Assembly (NCBI GenBank): GCA_011800805.1
Contig: MPNW01000184.1
Coordinates: 68,155-132,154 of the forward strand
Length of the DNA stretch: 64,000 nt
Direction of reading: 5' to 3'
From: Hirudo medicinalis
Taxonomy: Eukaryota > Annelida > Clitellata > Hirudinida > Hirudinidae
A model generated the notes under the pieces. The model did no database searches, was not told the origin of the DNA, and saw nothing but the letters and a program-made list of their open reading frames with translations. Positions 50,666 to 63,500 of this stretch are shown in pieces. Within the stretch, counting starts at the first letter, position 1; each line of letters begins with the position of its first letter. The position numbers and the translations under genes are program-made.

Positions 50666-53600
50666 AAGGAGATCCATTTGAAATTTGTAAATTGAAAATT
50701 TTTATGGCATTCCATTGTATTTAAATATTCTCGTTGGACTCCGAGAAGCATATTTTCAAGGATTTTAGTTTCATTTTTTTGTATAAACTCGTAAGTGCAA
50801 TCAACGTGCCTTGGTTCTGCTATTGAGCACTTGAGCAAGTTTTGGATCCTTCGACAGAGATTTAAGGATGCTCACTGTTCACCATTTCTGTTGTTTTTGC
50901 TTGAAGTCAGAGTGAGATAAATCATGTATCTATTGGCAGGGGAAATGTAATTAATCAACTTATAACATTACATGTAAGATGGCTTGTGTTTGAAGTTAAC
51001 AGTTATAAATTGCTTCCTTTGCTGGAATTCTTCTCATTAAAAAAAGTTAAATGCAGCTGAATTTGTTGAATTTGAAAATTTTATCATTCAAAACAAAGTG
51101 AGTGATCACATTAATTGGTAGGAAAAGTTGTAGCTTCACAAGAGGACGTCATGGTAGGTTCCATGTCAAGACAAACTGTGTACTTGGGTATACCCAATTT
51201 TGCTTAAGGCTGTTCTCAAAGTTGGGAACAAATGGGTGTTAATCATGCTTTAAGAACAATTAATGTATTGTAATCACGATTGTAGGAAGACGACCTGACT
51301 ATTTCTTAAATACGTTGGTAAAAATCCCAGGTTAATATTGAATGCCAAGAAACTCATGGAAATTCGTTCTATTTTGGTCCACGTACTTTACTGATTTTAT
51401 TCTATTTTGTTAGGGCTTGGTGGGGTGACTGGTTCGACAGCTACAATGCGCATAGCGGCCAATAAAAGCTGTAATAGAACAACGCCACTCTGACACTTCC
51501 AAACCATTTTTAGTAGCTCGAAATATCTTTAAAATATTTAACGGTTTAACACCATTCTTGTTATGATGATTATTTAATGATTATGATTAATAAATTTGTA
51601 TCTATTTAACAAAATTACAATATTGCAATTAAAAACAATGATATACATTGCTAATTACAAAGAATTTACGACCACAGGACTCGGCAGAGCATGAAGAATC
51701 TCCATTGGAGATGCTCAGGGAAATGAATGTTTTTACGTCCAATCGAGTGGGAAAACGAAATGTCATCTTTAATTTTGCAAGTCACTTTTGAGATTAAAAT
51801 TCCATAAATTTTCATAAACTCTTATTTTTCGAAAATACCTTGATTTAATTTTTCAAGAAACTATTTTTTGAAGAACTGTTGAAGTTGCGACTGCATAGTT
51901 TTTATTTAGTTTTGATTTTGCTTTAACTATGTTTACTTTGACTTTTGTCGATTAAATTCATTTTTAGCTTCATTAAAAGCTTGTTAATATTCAGATTTGA
52001 GAGATCTCTTTTGGGCAGTTCCTGAGAATAATTAAATGTTTTAATTACGCGCGAATGTAAATGTAATTCCTTTGTTTCTTTTGGTTTATTTTTATTGTAA
52101 TAAAAATTTTAATTCTTGGAAGACCTGGTCCCCAAGCGAATCGCAGACATTTATGACTTACGTGATTTTTACCGATTGTTGGCAAAAGCCAACTCACAGA
52201 CAGCGTCTTTTGGTACCTAACTCCATCCCTACCCGTAAACCTACCTCATGAATCTGGAAATTTTTGTAGAACTGGCAAAAGTCGTTGCCCGTGAGTTGGC
52301 TTTTGCCCGTCACTTATCCATCCACCATTTTTATCTGTTTTGGTCAATAACACAAAGTCAACACGCTCATTGGCTTCAAAAGTCACTTCGCAAACTTTAG
52401 TTTCGGATCCAATCAAAAATATTTGACCAATAACTTCTGGAATTAACATTGATCAATGTTCAAACTCACATGGACAACATCTTTATGTACTCCGAGGTTT
52501 ATCACGGCCCCGACGAATGGGTACCATAAAATGTCCTCATGCTTATTGTACGGGTCTAAATCAAGAAGCGAAACATGCAAGCCCACTGTAACGGCGATAT
52601 GGTCTAATCGTTTGCATCAAGACAAACAAACCAACATCGAATTTTTAGTTGAAAAATTGACTTAGATGACAACAACAACAACTGCTTACTGCTTAATAAG
52701 ATCTGTTACATCCTTGTGGGTGAAAACTTTCGGTCAACATGTAATTAATATTTTAAAACATTTCCTGGGTCAAACATTTCAATCCTTACTAATGGTTTTA
52801 CCGTCTGTGCTCATGAAAAGTTTCATACATGAAAGGTTTATGTTTAATCCTTAAAATAATCTCAGGGTTAAGGGCAATTTAATTTTGTAAATAACAACAA
52901 ATTCAATGAATTGTTTCTCAGTCTTCATTCTACAATTCCTTCCTTTTTTTTCCAGAACAAACTCAAGACCGTGTCACGTGACTTTGTTGTTTGCATTGGA
53001 GTCGATTCATCTCCAGGATTCTGGAATGATAGCAGGAATGAATTAAAAAAAGAACAAACATCTCCACTGACTCATAAAACATCAGGATGCAATCAGATCA
53101 ACGCCTCGCAAACTTTCAAACACAAAGGATCATGTGAGGTCTGCAAATTTGGATCAAGAAGTTTTAAAGAGAATTTATATAAGACGGTGAAATAAAACGC
53201 TTGCTAATATGTTGCCAGATAAGTAATGGCTTCATTTCAATGAGTGTTCAAGGCGATGTTTTGCAGAAGGAACCTACAGAAAAATATTTCATGTGATTTT
53301 TTTTATTTAATTTCTTATGTACAGTTTTAAAGCCACGATAAATTTATAAACTTGAAATAAATAATTACATTAACTGTTGCACCATCAAGAATGATTTAGT
53401 GGGCATCTAATTGCATTGTTTTGAAATCACAAGAATACATCTGCCTCGTTTGAATATAGCTAATTTTTTTTTTTAGTTTTGTCTTGTCATTATTATGGCA
53501 TCTTGCATTTCTTCTTATAAGTCGGATTACTTTACATTTCATGTCATAACGTCATACGTCATACGTCATAACCGTTCAAACAATTTCAATTGGATTTCGT

Positions 53601-54290
53601 GAATAGACTGCTAAGCGGCTATCAAATTCCTTCAGTGGAAAAGGCCATTGTCAACTGGAATGTGAGAATTGGGACATTATCTAGCTTGAAAATGATGTTG
53701 TCGACATATTTTGGTCTCGAAAACGGGAGGAGAGATTTCATTAGGATGGCTGTAATCATCAAACACATCTTCGCAGTTTGATGTGTCCACATTTTCAAAC
53801 TATTAATGAATAATTTCGATTTGCTTAACAGATTCTCAAGCCTTTAACAATCGATTAAAAGCATATTGTTAGCTTGTCTAACTTGTAGTATTGTCTTAAA
53901 TATATGTCTTCTATAATTCTTTCTTTTAACTGAAATTGGTTTTGCTCACATTCGTGCAAACGTTAAATATGTTTGAAATCTAATAAGATAAAAACAATTA
54001 AAATAAAATTCTTTTTCTCTGACAACTGTCATTAAGGTTAAGCCCTCTGCCTTCATTATTTATTTCACACGATAATGAGGCGTTTATCGTTAAAATATGG
54101 AAAGTTTATATTTTTAAACAAAAATGTTTTGCATTTTTGTCTAACTTTGTTGTGGTGGTTCGATGAAAATAAAAACATTATTGTTGAAACATCGATCAAT
54201 TCAAAAATGATTAGTATTTTTAAGCTGCCAATTGCAACTCTTGAGTTTTGAAACGACATGTTTAAATAATACCAAATGGTTGTTTATGGC
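50666..54290. other. Gene-poor stretch downstream of TMEM115
   Basis: About 3.6 kb, mostly AT-rich. Open frames near 52249-52596 (-) and 52947-53195 (+) have splice-like borders but no recognised family; they are discussed as candidates. A 17-bp perfect inverted repeat and a triple CGTCA motif also occur here. No gene is firmly supported. Confidence 0.4.
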
Positions 54291-54294
54291 TATT

Positions 54295-54660
54295 TATTTT
54301 ATTTTATTTTATTTATTTATTAAACATCAAACTGAAGGGTCCTTGAGACCACTAACACAAGTCTGTACAATTTACAAAAAGAACAACACAAGGTCCGAAT
54401 GTCAGGATAATCAGGTATATGTTAAGAAACTATTAAAGTCAAAGTCGCGTATTAGCGCATTAAAACGAGAAATTGTATTTGAGTTCACGACTTCATTTGG
54501 CAGTGCATTCCATGGTTTAACGANATGTTAAGAAACTATTAAAGTCAAAGTCGCGTATTAGCGCATTAAAACGAGAAATTGTATTTGAGTTCACGACTTC
54601 ATTTGGCAGTGCATTCCATGGTTTAACGATCCTATTGCAGAAAGAATATTTATGAATTTC
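54295..54660 (-). mobile_element. LINE 3' end (jockey/CR1-like), minus strand
   Basis: On the minus strand the translation ends with RIVKPWNALPNEVVNSNTIS and then FNALIRDFDFNSF, the standard C-terminal pattern of LINE ORF2 (WNSLPNEVVxAxSVxxFKxxLD). It is followed by a 3' UTR and an AAATA-type tail, seen as tttattttatt at 54297-54330 on the plus strand. Only the last part of the element is present (5' truncation). It contains an exact 105-bp duplication around an N. Confidence 0.8.
54419..54629. repeat. Exact 105-bp direct duplication around a single N
   Basis: The sequences 54419-54523 and 54525-54629 are identical and separated by one N at 54524. This is the usual trace of two overlapping contig ends joined without merging, not a biological tandem copy. 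Confidence 0.9.
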
Positions 54661-55395
54661 ATAAAAACATTTATTCTCAAAAAAATTTTAAAAGCTATTA
54701 TTTGATGGTTTAAAAATGCTACGATTTTTTGAAAAAATATTCGAGATATTCGATTTGGGAGAGTGGTTCATACTTCAGGTTAAGTTTTTATTAATGAATT
54801 CATCACTTGATTGAATCGTAAATTTTGTTAAATTATTTAAAATTAAAATATTTAAACCGAAAAAAGTTTATTACAAAAATCTTAACGATGAGAATCTTCA
54901 TTTCAAGTGTGTTAGACTAACTTCGAGATGTCGAATTCTCGAAAATTCACTTTTACGCCACAATCAGTGCCATGACAACGCAAACCAAGTTTCGGTCATT
55001 TATTTTTTGACGAAGAGTTCCGACGGTTTTCTTCGATTATCAGTAAGTAATTTATGAGTTGCGTAGCGATAATTATTTAATTCATTTTGTTGTTTACTTG
55101 ACGTAACCTAGATAATAAAAAACCTTTCAAACTAACAAGAGCGATTCAATTACCGAACCAGTAATGGAAATTTGCGTAACTTGTGTTGTTACGTCTGCCA
55201 CCTTTGATCGAGGGTCGTTATCATCATCATCATCATCACCACGAATCATTTCGAAACAAATGGAAACGAACAAGTTTCTTCACCTCCGAGATTGAATGTG
55301 ACGTCATCTGGCACATGTCATGGTCGGTTGGTGATGTAACATTCCCGGCAATTAAAGCAATAATTCCAATGTGCTGTTTTTAATATGAATAAGTA

Positions 55396-55545
55396 ATAGT
55401 AATAATAATAATAATAATAATAAAAATAATTTTTAATAATATTAATAATAATACAAATAATTTTTAGTGATAATAATAATAATAAATAATAATAATGATA
55501 ATAATAATAAAGATGATGACAATGATAATGGTAATGATGATGTAA
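55396..55545 (+). repeat. AAT/GAT microsatellite
   Basis: Imperfect AAT triplets grade into GAT triplets over about 150 bp. Confidence 0.8.
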
Positions 55546-58500
55546 TGTAATAACTTGCTAGCAGTCAAAAAAGTCTGGATTTTTTTACATTCGCCATAAA
55601 GTGGCTCGAATGGCTCGTAGAAGTGACGCGAAAAAAAATTGATGTCGGCACAAAAAACAAAACATTTACAAAGGATTCTTTTTTGTTTAAATCGTTCATT
55701 TTTCATGAAAAGACTCAGCCGTTGAAATATTTAAAATTCCAGAAATAATTTTGAACAGGTGTTTTGAAAATCGTATTAATTATGGATTGAATAAAACATC
55801 AAGAAGGACAATCTGCTGACAATTTCTTTGAGATTCCCCTTACGTCGAAAGTAATTATTGTTATTACTAACATTTACTATTACTAGCATTTATTTAAATA
55901 TAACCTAACCAATAATTGCAGTTTCTCAAGACAACGATCAACTGAAGAGCACTCACACAAGGCTGAAAGGGCAGCCGAGACTTCGTGAGCAAACAGAAAC
56001 TCTGTTTGTATTCGGTCGTTTGAACTGGAAAATTACTCCACTCTCAAAGTATGCCTTCCATTTAAGGTTTAAGTGTCGATCATTTGATAGGAAGAGAGTA
56101 CTTCATATCCTTAAGATCATCGCTTCACATCCTTAGGAACATCACATCCTCAGAAGTATCTCTTCACCTAGCTGAGGTCAAGAAGGAACATTAGTGTTTC
56201 CGGGTGAAGTGCCTGTCTCAGTGTTGTTAGTGGGACATTAGTCGGGAACTGGTGAGCAAACACCGAGGTTTCTTTCCGAGGTATGTGACTCTCCAAAGGC
56301 GGCCCGATAAATTTTGGGGAAATGTTCAAAAGGAGTTGAGTGGAGTATAAATGGCCCTTAATGGGATCCTCATACGGAGACAAACACGGCTACTGGTATC
56401 CCTAGTTTATTGCATATTTTACGTGTTTTACCGAAATTCGATTAGTGAAATTGCCTTTTCTTGCCTTTGAGAGATCGGTCCGATGTGAATGAAAACGTTC
56501 AGACGCCGTAACTCAGGCCATTCAATTCTTGCAAATCTCTTCAAGATCGTGAATTACTTTTGTAGTCGAGTTTACTTTTTACATCCGGTCGATCGTTTAT
56601 GTTTTAAATTTTTGACGAGGTGCAATTCTGTGGAACGCTCCATCTTCCCGCCATATCCTCCTCTGGGTGGGATTCGTTGGGTTGTAGGAGCTGAATCGAT
56701 TATGCAGCGCAGACATGGAGATAAATGGCGCATAACTTTTCAAGCGCATTTACAAAATCGGAAATCTAACTCGAGAATCTGTCTAACTTGAATTTGATTT
56801 GAGACTTGCAAGTGTGAATATTTTAAATATTTTAAATCACGTTCAACAAAAAAAAAAATTCGATGGTTGGTGGTTGATCTGAGAAAACAATCAAGAAGCG
56901 AACATTGGACACGAGCGTGGACTCGTGTAGTGAGAATATTGAAGACTATTTAATGGGGACACGACACGATTCCCAGTAAACTTGCCACTCGGTGACAACT
57001 TATCGCCTCGACTGCTCACCGATAAATGGACGCATCATAATTACGATTTATATAGCGCGTGATTTGAGCAATTCGTTCTGAAGTGTGAACATTTGCGTGA
57101 ATTGGAAATAAGCTCTTACGCAAGCATTATCTGTAAGTGGATTGATTAAGTCTTACATCAGAGAAGAACTGTGGCTCAGATGAGATTCACTTCCTGTTGA
57201 TGTTTCATGTACTTTTTCTGAAAGTCACTCTAGTGAAATCTCGACTTGACAGTTTACGGATATAAATATCAGTCTGGGATTTTCCTGAGCTCAAAAAGGT
57301 AAGCTGATAAATCGTCTTTGACTTTGGTCTCCAATGCACTTCATGAAAAATTTTGTCTCGAATTTGCATATTTTTCGCATTAAACATTTCCATTGTTGAA
57401 CTGAAAATGGTCCGTGGGAACTTTGGTTTTGCAAAAAGCGCCTTCAGGGGAGGCGTGCAATCCTATTTTCTGGCTCCATTATCATTCCACCAGAGCGCTG
57501 GAAATCAGACCTGACACATCCTTAAACAATGCATTTTTGGAGTGCATCTTCGGTCGGAGTTAGTCGTCCATTCACATTAAGTCTCCCTTAAAAATGGGAC
57601 CCGTGCGTCTAAGAAACACCTCATACAATTCGATGTAATTGATGGACGGCGAAGTTGCTAAGCTCCACGGCAGACAAATGCAGCCTGGAATCTCATGGAA
57701 TGGTTACAAATGCATCACGAAATTGTTACTCATGTGACGCTGGGGGTGTTGACACTCGAAACTTCTCAGTACGTGACCTCGGCCTTCCCCGATTGCGCAT
57801 AAATTGAGGCGGATATCTCTTCTATCTCGTGATGGTCTAAAAAATGTCAATCGTCATGTTAGCATTCAGTGTCACACGCAGGTTATCGCCTGATTCGACT
57901 TCAAAGCAACGCGATCCTTGGACACTTTGATGGCAATTTGACATGAAATTCGTTTATTTCAATTATATTCATCCTGGCCGTTTCTTGAGCATGATGCCAA
58001 TTAGAAATAAAATTAGCCCTTTATTGTGTTTATTCTAGGAGTTGTTTTGTTTAGATATGCAAATTTAAAAAAGTTCTGGCTAATTGAATATTCATACACT
58101 TCAACTTTTTCCGACCACCAATAACCTGAGGTTTATTTGGAATTTAATTTTATGCCTCGCTTAAGCGCCACTGAAACATCACGAATCTGAGAGGACCTCT
58201 TATCCTCCTCTGCATCTTATTATCTTATATGGTATCTTGAAAAAAAAAGGAGTGTAAAGGTTGGATCGGATAAATGGAACGAACAAAAGCTCTTCATTCG
58301 AATGCACTTACGACATCTTCGTTGACTTCACGGTTCACGTAGCAACGCCTCATGTCTTTTTTGCCCATCAGACGAGAAGTCGAAAAATTTCAAAATTTAA
58401 ACACCGTATATGAATATGTCGTAGATAAATAATAATAATAATAATAATAATAAATACATAAAACAATATCAATATGTCCATATTATTATTACTGGCGGTG

Positions 58501-60644
58501 TTGTTGTTATTTTCGATATTATTATTACTACTATTGGTGTTGTTATCTTTTGGTTGCTTAGCAACTCCGAAGAAAACTAATTGAACATGGTTGCTCAGGT
58601 TTAAATAAATTGCCAGGAGTGAGGCGTTGGGTCGTGTTGAGTAACGGCTGAGATGAAAAGGAAATGAGTCGCTTTAAAGACCTTTCATGGTCGCAGATTC
58701 CAACTTTATGAACTGGCAGAGGAAACTGAGACAACCAGACGAATCACTAAAATTTCCCGAGGAAAAAACCACTAAAAGAGTTGTAGGCCGCTCCTAAATA
58801 GGGTCTTAAACATCTCCTTATGAATGTGAAATTAACGCTTTCAGGACATGTGCGAGTACCGTGGCCAAATAACCGCTTTATTGCCGTGAGCCGACGAAAG
58901 CAACTGCACGCAATGAAACATGCTCCGTGCCACGCGGACCGGAGATACATTTAAACTGAATTGCAATTGAAGAGGAGTGAATATTTTATTTAATATTTTA
59001 TTTATAGCTTTGTCGCATTGGAACGATTACATTTCATTAAAATTGTACGCGTCGTTCTGCGAGTTTAAAGCTTCCCCCTGGAAAGGCTTCCCATTATCGA
59101 CCGAGGACGATAATGAAATATGAACCTCGATTGAGATTGCAACATTGAATCCGATTTTATTCCTAAGCGATTTGTTTTGTCACGTGCTTGTGATTCTTAC
59201 GATGATGATGTTCATAACGAGTGACTTTAGTTTCGATGTATTCAGTATTTTTTTCTAATTATGCGCTTGTTCAGATAATCGTTTGTAGCTCAATGCTTGC
59301 GAATGAGCAAATTAAGATATCATGAAGTTCTATTTATTTCAATAAATATCGTCTCTCGGAATTTAATAATCATGTAATTATTGTAATGTAAGACATGCAA
59401 TTTCTAAGATGATTAATCGCCTAAGAAAGCAACGTCGAGCAACTTCCACGCAGGTTTTCTTTCATTCCTTTCCATTCCATTCCATCAATTCTTCGATAAA
59501 TTAACAACATTTCATAAGCAAACGTGATTTTTTTCTGCTGATGGCGGCAAAAACTCCCAAACGGACGTGGAAGAAATTAAAAACGGGGAATGTTTCTCTA
59601 CGAATCCACACGGATGTGAGAGGTCTCCACAAGCATCCGCACTTAATGATGGAGGGAAGCAATTCAACCTTAAATCACTTGGCTTTTTTCCCTTGGCCTA
59701 GTTCAATTTTTTTCCTGATCTTTGTGTCCGTGATGACATTGGTTTGTAACCTTTTATCGCTCAGCTGTGCATTCGGACATTCAGGAGGTTTTTATTTTTT
59801 GTTTTATTTTTTGAGCTGCTCCCGGTAATTGTTGAGCGTCTGAGAGAGGAATTAGTATTATTTTTTATTCTTTAGAACGAAAAATAAATTCTCCTTTTAG
59901 TTGATTTGTTAAACGTTCCATAATTTTTAATTTTAAGTTCATTTAATCTCCTTTTAATCAGTCGGGTAGGATTTTTAAGGCTGACGTCACAAATTGGAAA
60001 AAGTTATTCGTTGCCATGTCTTAGACTTTTGACTTTTTAATACTCGTTAAGATGTTGTTTCCCTGTTCTTCGTTGTTGATCGAAGGTTGTACGCTTTTCT
60101 CAAATGAGGTTAATTTTCCTAAAATAAATCGCAACGTTTAAAAAAAAATTATACAAAATAATGAGACGCTCCTCCCTCCCTGTAACTGACCCGTTGTCAT
60201 TCATCGCAATCTTTCCAGAGTTGTGCTCTCACGTATTCACAAATCTGATGCATATCATCGTCATTATCATCGTTATCATCACAACCGCAACAAACTACTA
60301 TGATTGAGATCACTATCATCATGACATCATCACAACCATCATCACTACCATGACCGCCAACTTATTCCACCACATGCACCAACTTCATCTCCAGTGGAGT
60401 CCAGCGTGGAAATCGAACCAACCCACGGTCGGATGAGTCTAGATGTGGCGACATCGGATCGCTTGACGGATGACCGTGGGGGGCCAGGGAGAATATCTCC
60501 TGTCTTCGTTCACGACCTGTTGATCAGTAGTGATTTGATGAATTGCATTTGGTTTCATTCAATGACGCCCTCCAACAATTCCAATCTGACCTGCCTTGTT
60601 AACTTCTGAGTTATCAAATTTACCTGTCAATTACGAGCGCCTTT

Positions 60645-60718
60645 TATTCATCATCATCATCATCGTCATTGTCATCGTCATCATCATCATCACCATCACC
60701 ATCATCATCATCATCATG
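60645..60718 (+). repeat. (ATC)n microsatellite
   Basis: Near-pure ATC triplets with CGTCATTG-type interruptions over about 75 bp. Confidence 0.8.
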
Positions 60719-61169
60719 GTGGCATTAGGAGGTAATATTTATACTAGTGTAATAATTACACAAATTAAATATTATATTAATTATTTATTATATTATAATA
60801 TAACAATGCAATATAATACTTATATTTGTAATATTACATTATATTAATAATATTTATTATTATTATAATTAATTATTAATATGCTCTCCTAAAGATGGAT
60901 GACACTGGACAACAACAAAAATTTTGTTTTGCCAAAACGACAAAGTGGCTGTTTATTATAAATTCAGATGTGCTGACTCCAAATATGATATTGGTTTTTT
61001 TTTATATCACCCTCCAATTTTTCATAAAATCAAAAAACATTAAAACAAGGTTTTTTTTTAAATATTAATCACTAAAATTATTTAGTTCGTGGAATAAAAT
61101 TTATGTAACGGTCAAAAATATTTAATAATGTTATGCTTTGACAACGTCAAATAATTTCTCACGTAACTC

Positions 61170-63500
61170 TTCGACGTGATCGACATTTCTTTATTAGACA
61201 TTAACTACCGTAGCATATTGAGTAAATTACATGACATTCAGGTTCTTATTGATCAATGTGCTGCTAACATAATTTCTTTAACTGAAACTTGGTTAAATTC
61301 TGGCAATGATGATTTTGTTTCTATAAATGGTTTTAAATTTAATTCTAGTTGTGAATTTGTCGATGGGGAGGAGGTGTTGGTCTTCTCCTTTCTAATAACA
61401 TTTCATTTAAAATTGTTGATCTGCGTCTCTTTGCATTCAGGTGATTTCATTTGAATTTCTTCTTCTTAAAATTGCGCAATCTAAATCAACAGATATTTGT
61501 GTTGATATGGTTTATAGACAACCAAACAGTTATATGATATTATTTAACTTAGAATTAGAATTAATCTAATAGACTATTTTATAAATAAGAATATTTTTTT
61601 ACTTGGTGATTTCAACATTGATCTTTTGACTGCCTCTCTTTATCAGTATTCTTCATAATTTTATGATAATGTGACCTCACGTTATTCGATAGCTGTCTTT
61701 ACTAAACCCATTAGGATCACTCTAAATTCTCAAACTACAACAGACAATGTTCTTACAAATTTTCCTCTTTATAACTGCACATCAAATATTATTATTGAAA
61801 ATATTTCTGATAATTTCCATATATTTTTACATATACTTATTAATTGTGATAAGTTAAACACTAAGTCTAAGCACTTTAGACTTAATAATATTTATTGTAA
61901 GAATAAGTTCATTGAATTGTTGAGTTTGTGTGGATGGATGTTTATAATAACTATGCGGTGGATGATCCATGTTGGCCTACTCATATTTTATTTTTTTTTA
62001 CTCATATTTTATTTAAATTTTTATAACGAATGCTTTCCTTTGATCTCCACTGGTTCTTCTCTTGGTTGTAAGCAGCCCTGGATGACTTCTGCACTTTTTA
62101 AGTCATGCAGAACAAAAAATCAACTATGCAAATCTTTTATTAAACATCCAACTAGTCAAAACAAAAGTGCTTTTATTACTTATAGAAATGGATTTAGTAA
62201 ATTAAAGATGGCTGCTGAGAAATCATATTATAATAACATTTTCTCTGAATAGAAATGTAGTTTGCGTAAAACTTTGAATTTAATAAAGTCTTTAATAGGT
62301 CATAAGACATGTTCTACAGATAATTCTTTTTTATTTTTGAATGATAATGATCAATTACTTCATGAAGTTGCTAATAATTTTAAGCAGCGTTTTTCCAGTA
62401 TTGGTAAGAAAATTACTGGTAACATTCCTATATCTACTAACTATTCATTTCAATCCTTTCTCAATCAACCTCAGTTACAATCCATGAGCTTCCTTCCAAC
62501 CTTCCTTCCTTCCTTCCTAGCCCTTTGGAAATTATTAAATCTAAGTATTCTCTTAATACTTCTCATAGCTGTGGTATTGATAACATCGACCCCTGTATTG
62601 CACATGAATTTATATCATTGATTGCGGACCCGTTATCTTCAAACTATTCTTTTCTTACTGGTATTGTCCCTTTAGAATTAAAATCTGATAGAAGTAATTC
62701 CTTTATTTAGATCTGGTGACAACAATTTTAATAATTATCGACCTACATCCATTTTACCATACTTTTCCAAACTTATTGAAAAAATTGTACATAGTAGACT
62801 TTATGATTTTTTTGACAAATTTCATTTATTGAATGACTCTCAATTTGGTTTCAGGAAGAATCATTCCACTTATATGTCATTATTATTGTCGCAATCGTTT
62901 TCGATGCTGTTGATGTTGTTCTTGCTTTGTTTCTTGATTTGCAAAAGGCTTTTGATACTGTAAATCATCACATATTATTACGTAAACCTGAAAATTATGG
63001 TGTTAGGGGTTTTGTCTTAAATTGGTTTTCTAATTACTTGTCCAATAGGAGCAAAAGGGTGTTTTTCAGCAATGTTCTTTCGGAAGAAATGTTCTTATGG
63101 ATTATCGTGTACTTCAGGGTCCTGTTTAAATTATTAAATTATTGTTGTATGCTGACGATATTACTTTGTATGTCTCGGGAAATAATCTTATTTCTGCTGT
63201 AAATAATGAATTAGTTATTATTAATAATTGGTTTATTTCTAATCTCTCAACTTAAATAAATCAAGCTTTATTATTTTCCATTCTTCTAAAAAAAACTGTA
63301 TCCTTTGACTCTTCCCTTTCAATTAACAATGTTCTTCTAAATAGGGTTACTCTAATTCGGTATATTGGCATTTTGATGGATGAGCTTAAACTTGGTCAAA
63401 ACATATTTCTCATATTAAAATTTAATAGCTAGAAACGTTAGTATTATTTCAAGAATCCGCCCATTTATAAACACTAAAATAGCTCTTCTATTGTATTTTT
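61170..63500 (+). pseudogene. LINE ORF2 (endonuclease + reverse transcriptase), decayed
   Basis: Pieces in several frames line up in order along the plus strand. Endonuclease start: INYRSILSKLHD then ISLTETWLNSG (about 61200-61300). The GDFN motif: LLGDFNIDLL (about 61600). The endonuclease end: TTTDNVLTN and a SDNFHIF in place of SDHFPIF. The linker: KQPWMTSALFKSCRTKNQL. RT: NYRPTSILPYFSKLIEKIV, DSQFGFRKNHST, FLDLQKAFDTVNHHILL, RVLQGP and then LLYADDITLYVSG. At least four frame changes and stops occur. The segment between RVLQGP and LLYADD is much shorter than in intact RTs, an internal deletion. The architecture suits the jockey/CR1 group. No ORF1 or 3' tail is identified; the element is dead. 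Confidence 0.85.
62488..62520 (+). repeat. (TTCC)n short tract inside the LINE
   Basis: CTTCCTTCC tetranucleotides expand over about 30 bp within the LINE linker region and contribute to the frame disruption. Confidence 0.7.

Larger units (their letters stand above)
54661..61150. other. Gene-poor stretch
   Basis: About 6.5 kb. Contents: an AAT/GAT microsatellite (about 55396-55545), a short AAT tract (58431-58455), ATC tracts (about 60240-60350 and 60645-60718) and AT-rich unique DNA. ATG frames of 95-100 codons at 56489-56791 and 59541-59828 have no recognised domain and no splice context. I see no supportable gene. Confidence 0.5.

Noticed and set aside
56489..56791. 100-codon ATG frame
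   Set aside because: No motif and no conservation evidence available; isolated in gene-poor DNA.
59541..59828. 95-codon ATG frame with a hydrophobic C-terminal half
   Set aside because: The hydrophobicity comes from T-rich DNA; no family or splice support.
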